The notes below the pieces were generated by a model, which saw only the letters and a list, made by a program, of their open reading frames with translations, ran no database searches and was not told where the DNA came from. Made by a program: the position numbers and the translations under genes. A DNA stretch of 56,178 bases from Rhodospirillales bacterium (GTDB lineage: Bacteria > Pseudomonadota > Alphaproteobacteria > Rhodospirillales > JANQFP01), in assembly GCA_028277795.1 (NCBI GenBank), contig JANQFP010000089.1, forward strand, positions 1-56,178. Reading direction: 5' to 3'. Shown piece by piece: positions 24,258-31,911 of this stretch (its first letter is position 1; each line of letters opens with the position of its first letter).

Positions 24258-25172
24258 CTAGGCCTCCTCCGCTGCCTGGCGCACCGCCGCTTCGCGGGCT
24301 TCGACGATCTTGTTGTAGACGAACATGATGATGGTCAGCGCGAGCAGCAGCAGCAGCAGGTAGTTGGACATGGCCGCGGCCACGCCCAGCTCCCGGAACT
24401 CGGACGCGGTGCGGGCGATGCGGAGCGACAGGATCTCCGTCGACAGGCCCGGCCCGCCGTTGGTCATCACCAGGATGACCTCCAGCACCTTGAAGGAGTC
24501 GATCAGGCGCAGGAGCAGGGTCACCACCAGGACCGGCATCATCAAAGGAAGCTTGATGTGGATGATCTGCTGCCAACCGGACGCCCCGTCGATGCGCGCG
24601 GCCTCGAGGGCCGAGCGCGGCAGGGATTGCAGCGCGGCGAGGGCGAGGATGAAGATGAACGGCGTCCACTGCCAGATGTCGGCGATGATGATGGAGGTCA
24701 GGGCCCAGCCCGAGTCCGACAACCACGGGATCGGCTCGAGGCCCCAGTCCTTCAAGGTCCGGTTAAAGATCCCCACCGACGGGTGGTACATGTAGCGCCA
24801 CATCAGGCCGACGACGATGGGCGCGATCATCATGGGCAGGATGAAGATGGTGCGCAGGACCGAAATGCCGCGGATCTGGCGATCCAACAGCAGGGCCAGC
24901 CCGACCCCGACGACCATCTCCGTGGTCACGACGATGGAGGAGAACTTCAGGGTGACGACCGTGGATTCGCGGAAACTCGCATCCTGAAGAAGGCTGACGT
25001 AGTTCCTCAGGTTGATCCAGTCCGCCTCGCCGATGAGCTGGCTCGGGTTCCAGTCGAGGAAGCTGGCGTAGATCATGTACGCGACGGGATAGAGAAGCCC
25101 GACGATCATGAACGCCGCCGCGGGAGCGAGGAACATGTAAGGCGTCATCCGCCTCATATTTGCCGTCGTCAT
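24258..25172 (-). CDS. Sugar ABC transporter permease (MalF-type)
   Basis: A 304-residue CUT1 permease. The EAA loop is LEAARIDGASGWQQIIHIKLPLMMP, and the FLDWNPSQ and MWRYMYHPSVGIFN segments are typical of UgpA/MalF relatives. It has six helices and a cytoplasmic tail. Its stop lies 3 bp before the start of the second permease, indicating translational coupling. It forms the heterodimeric membrane channel with the MalG-type partner. Confidence 0.93.
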   Translation of the reverse strand: MTTANMRRMTPYMFLAPAAAFMIVGLLYPVAYMIYASFLDWNPSQLIGEADWINLRNYVSLLQDASFRESTVVTLKFSSIVVTTEMVVGVGLALLLDRQIRGISVLRTIFILPMMIAPIVVGLMWRYMYHPSVGIFNRTLKDWGLEPIPWLSDSGWALTSIIIADIWQWTPFIFILALAALQSLPRSALEAARIDGASGWQQIIHIKLPLMMPVLVVTLLLRLIDSFKVLEVILVMTNGGPGLSTEILSLRIARTASEFRELGVAAAMSNYLLLLLLALTIIMFVYNKIVEAREAAVRQAAEEA

Positions 25173-25266
25173 AACACCCCGCTCCCCATCGGACGAAACG
25201 ATCTCAGCCGGCGATGCGGAGGGCGGCGCTCGATGGAGAGACCGCCTTCCGCACCGGACAGCCCCG

Positions 25267-26595
25267 TCAGTTCCAGCTGTAGTAGCCGGCCTGTTCCATG
25301 ATCGCCCGGGTGCGCTCGGCCACGCCGTCCAGCGCCTCCTGGATGTCGAGGTTCTCCGTCAGCACCTTCGACAAGGCCGTGCCCAAGTCGGCGTTGATCT
25401 TGCCCCACACGGGGATGATCGGGCGCCAATCGGGATCGGCGTGCTTGAGCGCCTCGCCGAAGACCTTCATGTACGGATACTTGGCGTTCACGTCCGGATC
25501 GGCGTGGGTCGAGTAGCGCGACGGGTTGCCGCCCGCCAAGGCCACCAGCTTGTCCCCGTGCTTGGAGGTCAGCCACTGCATGAACAGGAAGGCAGCTTCC
25601 TTGTTCTGCGCGTTCTTGGGGATGGCGATGCCGAAGCCGCCGGTCTGCGAGCCCCGGCGAACGCCCTTGGGATGGGGCGCCCAGCCGACCTTGCCGACGA
25701 TCTTCGACTTCTTGGGGTCCTCGACCGAGCTGGCGAACACCGTCGAGTCCAGGAACATGGCGGTGCGGCCCTGGAGGAAGGCGTTGCCGGCCTCGGCGAA
25801 GGCGAAGGTCTTGGCGCCTTCGGGGCCGCAGTCGACGATCTTCTTGAGGGCCTGGGCCGCCTTGACGCCGGCCGCGTTGTTGACGATGGGGTTCCACTTG
25901 TCGTCGAAGATACGCCCCCCCAGGGGAGCCAGGTGGAGCAGGAAGGCGTGGCTGGCCTGATGGCCCGACGCGGCCCGGGACGCCAGTCCGCCCATGCCCG
26001 GCTCCAGTTCCGGGATCTTGCAGACCAGGCCCATGAGCTCGTCGTAGCTCTCGGGGACCTTCAGGTTGTGCTTCGCGAAGATGTCCTTCCGGTAGCCGAG
26101 GACGGAGGTCTCCGAGCCGAAGGGAATGCCGTAGACGGAATGAAGGGGCCCCGGCAGGTAGCCCTTGGTGCCGCCGACCACGCCGATGTTCTTGACGTAC
26201 CCGTCGATCAGGTCATTGGCGTCGTAGTCGGGGTCGGCCAGCTTCGGGTTCATGAAGAACCGGGCCAGGTTCTCGAGCTGGTCGGCGTAGACGTAGTCGG
26301 CCTTGGAGAAGACGACGTAGGCGATCAGGTCGTAGTCCCCCTTCCGCTTGGTCAGCTCGAGGGTCTGCTTCTCGCGCATCTTGAGGTATTGAAGCAGGTC
26401 GACCTCGACCCGGATGCCGGTCTCCTTGGTGAACTGGGGCAGCACCTTCATCACGGCGTGGTAGTGGGGGTGCGCCGGGAAATTGGCGACCACCGTCGTT
26501 CCCTTGTACGGCGCGTAGGGATTGGCCAACGTGGTGCCGACCGACAGCAGCAGCGCCGCGAAAGTCACGACGATCGTTTTCACCAGTGTGGACAT
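25267..26595 (-). CDS. Sugar ABC transporter periplasmic binding protein
   Basis: A 442-residue extracellular solute-binding protein (family 1). ATG at 26595 gives a Sec signal peptide (STLVKTIVVTFAALLLSVGTTLA, cleavage after Ala) and has AGGAGG upstream. The mature part starts NPYAPYKGTTVVANFPAHPHYHAV. Recognisable lobes include VYGIPFGSETSVLGYRKDIF and GNAFLQGRTAMFLDSTVF. The ligand specificity is not recognisable. It follows the ATPase gene in the same operon. Confidence 0.92.
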   Translation of the reverse strand: MSTLVKTIVVTFAALLLSVGTTLANPYAPYKGTTVVANFPAHPHYHAVMKVLPQFTKETGIRVEVDLLQYLKMREKQTLELTKRKGDYDLIAYVVFSKADYVYADQLENLARFFMNPKLADPDYDANDLIDGYVKNIGVVGGTKGYLPGPLHSVYGIPFGSETSVLGYRKDIFAKHNLKVPESYDELMGLVCKIPELEPGMGGLASRAASGHQASHAFLLHLAPLGGRIFDDKWNPIVNNAAGVKAAQALKKIVDCGPEGAKTFAFAEAGNAFLQGRTAMFLDSTVFASSVEDPKKSKIVGKVGWAPHPKGVRRGSQTGGFGIAIPKNAQNKEAAFLFMQWLTSKHGDKLVALAGGNPSRYSTHADPDVNAKYPYMKVFGEALKHADPDWRPIIPVWGKINADLGTALSKVLTENLDIQEALDGVAERTRAIMEQAGYYSWN

Positions 26596-26644
26596 TCCTC
26601 GTTCCTCCTGATTGATCCTGAGTTCATCGGGCCGGCGTCGGGCG

Positions 26645-27736
26645 TCACAGCCTGACTTCAGTCGATTCATCGAAAACCATGATGTCCTCGGGCAGGACCG
26701 AGAATGCGACGGTGCTGCCCTCCTCCACGCGAACGGAGCTGGTCATCTCGATGAGCACTTCCTCGGCACCGCACATCGTCACCAGGACCGACTGTGCACC
26801 CAGGTATTCCGACAGCTTGACGAATAGCTCGATCCGCGAGCCCGCGGCGGGTGCATCCGACGCCACCTTGAAGGCCGACGGGCGAATGCCGATGGTCACC
26901 TGGCGGCCGGAGGCCGATTCCGCGCCCTTCTTCAGGGTCGTGGGAAGGTCCAGCAGGAACCCGTCCCCTTTGGCCTTGAGGACGCCGCCGGCCTCGGTCA
27001 GTTCGGCCGTGAGGAAGTTCATGGTCGGGCTGCCGATGAAGCCCGCGACGAACTTGTTGGCCGGCGACGTGAACAGTTGCTCGGCCGTCCCTTCCTGCTG
27101 AATCAACCCGTCGGCGACGACCACGATCCGGTCGCCGAGGGTCATGGCTTCCACCTGGTCGTGGGTGACGTAGACCATGTTCTTGTCGAGCGTGTTGCGC
27201 ATCTCCGCCAGTTCGTTGCGCATCTTTCCGCGCAGCTTGGCGTCCAGATTAGACAGCGGCTCGTCGAACAGGAAGGTGGACGCATCCCGGACCAGGGCGC
27301 GGCCCATGGCGACGCGCTGACGCTGCCCGCCCGACAGCTCGCCCGGCTTGCGGGCCAGCAGGTGATCGATGCCCAACATCTGGGCGACCCGATTCACCTT
27401 CTCGTCGATGGTCGCCTTGGGGGTCTTCTGGAGTCGCAAGGCGAAGGACATGTTCTTGGCGATGTTCATGTGCGGATACAGGGCGTAGTCCTGGAAAACC
27501 ATCGCGATGTCCCGGTCTTTCGGATCGAGCTTGCTGATCGGCGTGTTGTCGAACCAGATCTCGCCTTCGGTGAGATCCTCCAGCCCGGCCAGCATGCGCA
27601 GGATGGTGGACTTGCCGCAGCCCGAGGGGCCCACCAACACGGTGAACTCGCCGTCCTCGAACTGCAGGTCAAACGGGGGCAGAACCTCGACCGAGCCGTA
27701 GCTCTTCTTCACCGAATCGAAGCGAATCCTTGGCAC
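26645..27736 (-). CDS. Sugar ABC transporter ATP-binding protein (MsmK/UgpC type)
   Basis: A 363-residue ATPase. Walker A is GPSGCGKST (36-44), the signature is LSGGQRQRVAMGRAL, Walker B is TFLFDEPLSNLDA and the switch His follows in YVTHDQVEAMTL. A C-terminal MOP/TOBE-like domain (about 240-363) is present, as in MalK, UgpC and MsmK, where it can carry regulatory contacts. The GTG start at 27736 has GGAGGAG just upstream. It is the first gene of the operon, directly downstream of operators O4 and O5. Confidence 0.94.
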   Translation of the reverse strand: MPRIRFDSVKKSYGSVEVLPPFDLQFEDGEFTVLVGPSGCGKSTILRMLAGLEDLTEGEIWFDNTPISKLDPKDRDIAMVFQDYALYPHMNIAKNMSFALRLQKTPKATIDEKVNRVAQMLGIDHLLARKPGELSGGQRQRVAMGRALVRDASTFLFDEPLSNLDAKLRGKMRNELAEMRNTLDKNMVYVTHDQVEAMTLGDRIVVVADGLIQQEGTAEQLFTSPANKFVAGFIGSPTMNFLTAELTEAGGVLKAKGDGFLLDLPTTLKKGAESASGRQVTIGIRPSAFKVASDAPAAGSRIELFVKLSEYLGAQSVLVTMCGAEEVLIEMTSSVRVEEGSTVAFSVLPEDIMVFDESTEVRL

Positions 27737-27783
27737 GGCCCGTCTCCTCCCTCGCTGAAACGTTCTCAGCCGATGCGACTTTA

Positions 27784-27797
27784 TGATATCGATAACT
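27784..27797. promoter_or_regulatory. LacI/GntR-type operator O4
   Basis: TGATATCGATAACT matches the consensus at 12 of 14 positions. It is 48 bp upstream of the GTG of the ABC ATPase gene, a position that would block the promoter or the early transcribed region. Confidence 0.75.
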
Positions 27798-27943
27798 TAC
27801 AGGATTGCGCGGGTTCGCGCAACACCATTCTGATCCCGCAAGCCGGCGCGAACATTTTGAATTCCGCGGTCTTCTCGGTGCAGCCTCGGTCGGAGCGACC
27901 GGCTTGCCCACATGGTTCGTCAGGGCTTCTGAGGGGCATAGAA

Positions 27944-27957
27944 TGTTATCGCTACCA
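27944..27957. promoter_or_regulatory. LacI/GntR-type operator O5
   Basis: TGTTATCGCTACCA matches the consensus at 12 of 14 positions. It lies 160 bp upstream of O4 (about 15 helical turns), compatible with repression by DNA looping between the two sites. Confidence 0.68.
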
Positions 27958-28032
27958 TTTTTCCGGTTGCCGTTGCGGCCGGCCGGGCCCGCGGTCATGC
28001 CAATCCCGAGGGTCGGCCCGGAGTTCCGCAGT

Positions 28033-28959
28033 CTACGGCAGGCGATCGGTCTTGCCGGGCGACACCCGATGGGGCGCGTTCGCCTCTTCGTAGGCCAGGA
28101 GCAAGGCGCTGTGATCCAAGCCGCCGCGGCCGCTGTCGACCAAGTCCCGGTACTCCTGGAGAACGGCCCGGGTCAGCGGAAGGCGGAGCGACGCACCCGC
28201 GGCCATCTCGTCGGCCTTGCTCAGGTCCTTGACCGAGAATTCGAGCGGCCCTCCGGGCACGAAATCGCGGTCGACCATCTTCTGGCCGTGCACCTCGAGG
28301 ATGCGGCTCTGGCAATAGCCGCCGCCGATGGCCTCGCGGACCTTGGCGGCGTCGACGCCCAGGGACGAGGCCAGAATCAGTCCCTCTGTCACCGCCCCGA
28401 TGGTCACGTGCACGATGGTCTGATTGACCAGCTTGCAGATCTGTCCGGCCCCGCCGTCGCCGAGATGAAAGACGTTGCCCATGACCGCGAGGACCGGGCG
28501 GGCGCGCTCCACGTCTTCCGCCGCCCCGCCCACCATGATGGCCAGGGTCCCGGCCTCGGCGCCGGAGACGCCGCCCGAGACCGGGGCGTCGAGATGGGCG
28601 TAGCCGGCCTCGGACAGGCGCCGGTGGGCCTCTTGGGCATAGTCCGGGCCGACGGAGCTCATGTCGATCAGAAGGCACGTCTGGGGCGCCGCGGGGACGA
28701 TGCCGTCGGCCCCGAAGTAGACCTGCTCGATGGCGGCGGCACCGGCGAGCATGGTGATGGCCACGTCCGCATCCGCGACCGCATCGGCCGCCGAGGCGGC
28801 GTGCCGCGCGCCCAACGCCACCAGGGGCTGGCATTTGTCCGGCGACCGGTTCCAGACCGACACCGGGAACCCCGCCTGCAGCAGGCGGGCGGCCATGCGG
28901 CTGCCCATGAGGCCGATGCCGATGAAGGCGATGCGGGTTGCGCTGTCGGTTTTCGTCAT
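28033..28959 (-). CDS. NAD-dependent 3-hydroxyacid dehydrogenase (tartronate semialdehyde reductase/3-HIBADH family)
   Basis: A 308-residue beta-hydroxyacid dehydrogenase. The Rossmann motif is FIGIGLMGSRMA (12-23), the substrate motif DAPVSGGVSGAEAGTLAIMVGG, and the catalytic Lys lies in GAGQICKLVNQ. GlxR, GarR and MmsB all share this pattern. Placement with hydroxypyruvate isomerase favours tartronate semialdehyde (2-hydroxy-3-oxopropionate) reductase, but substrate choice within the family is not safely predictable. It is the third gene of the operon starting at 30965. Confidence 0.87.
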   Translation of the reverse strand: MTKTDSATRIAFIGIGLMGSRMAARLLQAGFPVSVWNRSPDKCQPLVALGARHAASAADAVADADVAITMLAGAAAIEQVYFGADGIVPAAPQTCLLIDMSSVGPDYAQEAHRRLSEAGYAHLDAPVSGGVSGAEAGTLAIMVGGAAEDVERARPVLAVMGNVFHLGDGGAGQICKLVNQTIVHVTIGAVTEGLILASSLGVDAAKVREAIGGGYCQSRILEVHGQKMVDRDFVPGGPLEFSVKDLSKADEMAAGASLRLPLTRAVLQEYRDLVDSGRGGLDHSALLLAYEEANAPHRVSPGKTDRLP

Positions 28960-29004
28960 CGGCTCAGCCCCTTTCGACGGCCTTTACGCGGGAAGTCATG
29001 GTCG

Positions 29005-29787
29005 TCATGTGGACGGCTGGCTTCCGTAGGCGCGCATCCAGCCGAGCCCGTCCTCCGCCGTGCTACGGGGCCTGTATTCGGCCCCGACGTGGCCGTCCCA
29101 GCCCATGGCGTCGAGGGCGGCCAGCAGGTAGGGGTAGTTGACCTCGCCCTGGTCGGGCTCGCCCCGGTCCGGGACGGCGGCGATCTGCACGTGCCCCACA
29201 TGCGGCAGGACGGCCCGCAGACGCTCGGTCAGGTCGCCCTGCATGATCTGGGTGTGGTAGCAGTCGAACAGGAGCTTGAGATTGGCCGCCCCGACCGCCT
29301 CGATGGTCGCGATGCCGTCCTCGACCAGACTCATGTGATACCGGGGGGCGTCGCGCTGGTTGATGGGCTCGATGACGACGGTCTTTCCATGGCGCGCGGC
29401 CAAGTCGCAGGCGTAGGCGAGGTTGCCGCGAAACACGGCTTCGGCTTGCTCGGTGCCGCCGGTCTTGCCCGCCACCACATTGACGTTGCCGGCGCCGACG
29501 GCGACCGCATAGGCAACGGCCTCGTCGATGTAGCCCCGGGCCTCTTCTTCCCGCCCGGGCATCGCCGCGACCCCGAAGTCGTCCTGTCCGTTCACCCCGA
29601 GCTGGGTGTTGAGCCCCAGCATCCTGAGCCCGGTCTCGGCCAGCGCGGCGTTGACGTCTTCGGCCGGGAATTCGTAGGGGAAGTGGCACTCGACGGCGTC
29701 GAAGCCGGCCGCCTTGGCGCTGCGGATGGCGTCGGGAAGCGGCCGCCCCGGCCACAGGAACTGCAGACTGGCGGAGAACCTCGGCAT
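29005..29787 (-). CDS. hyi: Hydroxypyruvate isomerase
   Basis: A 260-residue TIM-barrel of the xylose-isomerase-like superfamily. The start MPRFSASLQFLW and the segments FDAVECHFPYEFP, LNTQLGV, VVIEPINQRDAPRYHMS (catalytic Glu140) and FDCYHTQIMQGD are those of Hyi/OtnI enzymes that interconvert hydroxypyruvate and tartronate semialdehyde. ATG at 29787 was chosen over an upstream in-frame start because of family N-termini. The adjacent 3-hydroxyacid dehydrogenase would reduce the product to glycerate. Confidence 0.88.
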   Translation of the reverse strand: MPRFSASLQFLWPGRPLPDAIRSAKAAGFDAVECHFPYEFPAEDVNAALAETGLRMLGLNTQLGVNGQDDFGVAAMPGREEEARGYIDEAVAYAVAVGAGNVNVVAGKTGGTEQAEAVFRGNLAYACDLAARHGKTVVIEPINQRDAPRYHMSLVEDGIATIEAVGAANLKLLFDCYHTQIMQGDLTERLRAVLPHVGHVQIAAVPDRGEPDQGEVNYPYLLAALDAMGWDGHVGAEYRPRSTAEDGLGWMRAYGSQPST

Positions 29788-29837
29788 GGAATTCACCCTG
29801 CCTCGATGCGCGTCACCCGACCACGCCCCGGCCAACG

Positions 29838-30965
29838 CTACACATTGACGAACCGGATGTAGTTGGGCGCCGGGATCTCGAAGATCTCGTCCGTCATCTC
29901 CAGGGCCCCCGTCGCCACGTCCCGGGCGAGCACACGGATGTGCCCCGAGTCCTGGTTGGCGACGATGACCGCCTTGCCGCAGGGCGTGATGGCGAAATGG
30001 CGCGGGAACTTGCCCCCTGTCGGGACCAGGCCGGTGCGCTCCAGCCGGCCATCGTCCAAGACCCTGAAGATGGCCAGCGAGTTGTCGCCGCGGTTGGAGA
30101 CGTAGAGGAACCGCGCGTCCGGCGACAGCTTGATTTCGGAGACGTAGCTGACGTTGTCGCGGTTATCGATGGTCGATTCGTATTGGAAGGGGACCAGACG
30201 CGGCTTGGTGGCGTCCGGGTCGCTTGCGTCGAGGCGGGCCACGCAGACCGTGTTGAACAGCTCGTTGGAGACGTAGCAGATGTCGAGCGTCGGGTGCATG
30301 GCCATGTGCCGCGGGCCGGATCCGGCTTCGAAGGGGATGTAGGTCTCGCGGGTCAGCGTCTTTGCGGCCGGATCGTACCGGTACTGGAAGACCGCGTTCT
30401 CGCCCAGGTCGGGGATGAACACCCAGTCGTGCCAGAAGTGCGCGCAGTGGGCGTGGGGACCGACCTGGCGGTTGCCCCAGTGGTCCTCCCGGTCGGTCAC
30501 CTGGCGCCACTCGCCCTCGGGCCGGTAGTACTGCTTGAAGCTCTGGCGCAGCGGGCCAAGCCGTCCCTCGGCATCGGCGTCGGCAACGTCGATGATGGCG
30601 TCCCAGTAGTTGATCACGATGGCGGCGTCGTCGTGGGGCGACAGCGCCAGGTAACAGGTGGACCGTCCAGAGGCGCGGAAAGTGTCTTTGTAGGCCAGAG
30701 TCCCGTCGTCGTTGATGGTGTAGCGCAGCACATCGCCCTCGTCCTGGATGGTCTCGACGATGGCGTACAGGGTCTTTCCGTTGGTGTGGGGAATCAGGAC
30801 GGCCGGGTTGAGCGCCTCGGTGGTGTCGTTGAGCCTCAGGCCGCCGGCGCGGGTCAGGGTCATGGCGTAGATCCCCTTTCCGGGGACCGGGGCGTAGGGT
30901 TGGTGGGCGAGCGCGTCCATGTCGCTGTAGCTGCCCACCAGCAGCGCGTAGTCTCGATCCAACAT
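29838..30965 (-). CDS. Seven-bladed beta-propeller lactonase (6-phosphogluconolactonase type)
   Basis: A 375-residue cytoplasmic protein of the lactonase/YkgB-Pgl type. The repeated blade motif is recognisable in GSGPRHMAMHPTLDICYVSN, LSPDARFLYVSNRGDNSLAIF and PRHFAITPCGKAVIVANQDS. The family opens 6-phosphogluconolactone or other sugar lactones, fitting a gluconate regulon. ATG at 30965 has GGGGAG upstream; ATG at 30974 would place that site too close. It is the first gene of the operon with hyi and the dehydrogenase, and operator O6 lies 125 bp upstream. Confidence 0.82.
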   Translation of the reverse strand: MLDRDYALLVGSYSDMDALAHQPYAPVPGKGIYAMTLTRAGGLRLNDTTEALNPAVLIPHTNGKTLYAIVETIQDEGDVLRYTINDDGTLAYKDTFRASGRSTCYLALSPHDDAAIVINYWDAIIDVADADAEGRLGPLRQSFKQYYRPEGEWRQVTDREDHWGNRQVGPHAHCAHFWHDWVFIPDLGENAVFQYRYDPAAKTLTRETYIPFEAGSGPRHMAMHPTLDICYVSNELFNTVCVARLDASDPDATKPRLVPFQYESTIDNRDNVSYVSEIKLSPDARFLYVSNRGDNSLAIFRVLDDGRLERTGLVPTGGKFPRHFAITPCGKAVIVANQDSGHIRVLARDVATGALEMTDEIFEIPAPNYIRFVNV

Positions 30966-31089
30966 CTCTCCCATCTCCCCTGTGCTGCGCCGGCCCGAAA
31001 CTCTATCCCGTCGGCCGCCAGCCGCCCGATCGGGGCCCGGAGCCCTGCCCTTGGCTTTCCCCGCCCGGCCGCGCTTTCGGCCTGAGAAA

Positions 31090-31103
31090 TGTTATCGATA
31101 ACA
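31090..31103. promoter_or_regulatory. LacI/GntR-type operator O6 (perfect palindrome)
   Basis: TGTTATCGATAACA is identical to O1 and lies 125 bp upstream of the lactonase-hyi-dehydrogenase operon, placing that operon in the same predicted regulon. Confidence 0.82.
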
Positions 31104-31212
31104 CTCGAACATTTCAAGGGGGAATTGAAAGCCGGGGGAGTCCCTCGTTCATTCCCTCCCGGTCGGCCGCCGGCCGGTCGGGGATACGACGGCACCGGGG
31201 GCGGCGAAGCGC

Positions 31213-31911
31213 CTAACGACGACGGACGTACGAAAGGAAGTTGTCGATCAGCCGGCCGGCGGTTTCGTTGTCGTCCGCTTGCCGGACGAGCTGGTCGTGG
31301 TCGAGCCCGTCGGCCTCGAACTGCCGGCGGTTGCCGTCGAACCAGTTGATGATCTGTCGGCGGTCGAACTCCGGATGGGGTTGAACCCCCCACACGGGCC
31401 CGTAGCGCCAGCGCCAGATCTGGTTGGCGCACGCGTCGCTCGACGCCAGGACCCGCATGTCCGGGTGGTCGGCACGGACCTCGTCCCGGTGCCAGTGGAA
31501 GATGGGAACGACCTCGGGCAGGCCGCCGGTCAGCGGATCGTCGGCCCGCGCGTGCCCGGTGAGGCGGATGGTCCCGTAGCCCTTCTCCCTGTCGTCGCGG
31601 ACGAACACCTGATCGCGGCCGCACAGGGACGACGCCAGGATCTGGGAGCCGAAACAGAGTCCGAGCATGGACACGCCGGCCCGCGCCAACGCCCGCAGGA
31701 CCTCGTGCTCGCGATGGATCCACGGCTCGTCGTCGTAGGCCCCGTTGAAGCTGGGGCTCACGTAGACGCCGCAGAAGTCCGCTCCGTCCGGGAACGCGCC
31801 GTCGTTGGTGCGCATGCGGACCACGTCCAAGCCGGTCGCGGCGAGCGCCGCATCGAGACGGTTGGGTGGTTGCGGCGCGTGGTAGTTGTCCAGATAGAGG
31901 AACCGCGTCAC
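31213..31911 (-). CDS. Class I glutamine amidotransferase-like protein
   Basis: A 232-residue GATase domain protein. The nucleophile elbow is LGLCFGSQ (Cys86) and the His-Glu pair is WGVQPHPEFD (His179, Glu181), so the catalytic triad is complete. Similar free-standing proteins act as GMP-synthase-like or gamma-glutamyl hydrolases (PuuD-like). The GTG start overlaps the stop of the hydantoinase B gene (GTGA), so it is the last gene of that operon. A hydrolase for an N-carbamoyl or gamma-glutamyl intermediate is a reasonable guess; no synthetase partner is present. Confidence 0.85.
   Translation of the reverse strand: MTRFLYLDNYHAPQPPNRLDAALAATGLDVVRMRTNDGAFPDGADFCGVYVSPSFNGAYDDEPWIHREHEVLRALARAGVSMLGLCFGSQILASSLCGRDQVFVRDDREKGYGTIRLTGHARADDPLTGGLPEVVPIFHWHRDEVRADHPDMRVLASSDACANQIWRWRYGPVWGVQPHPEFDRRQIINWFDGNRRQFEADGLDHDQLVRQADDNETAGRLIDNFLSYVRRR

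Noticed and set aside
23335-24726. 463-codon minus-strand frame over both ABC permeases
   Set aside because: It is read in a different frame from the two permeases, which have clear membrane and EAA motifs.
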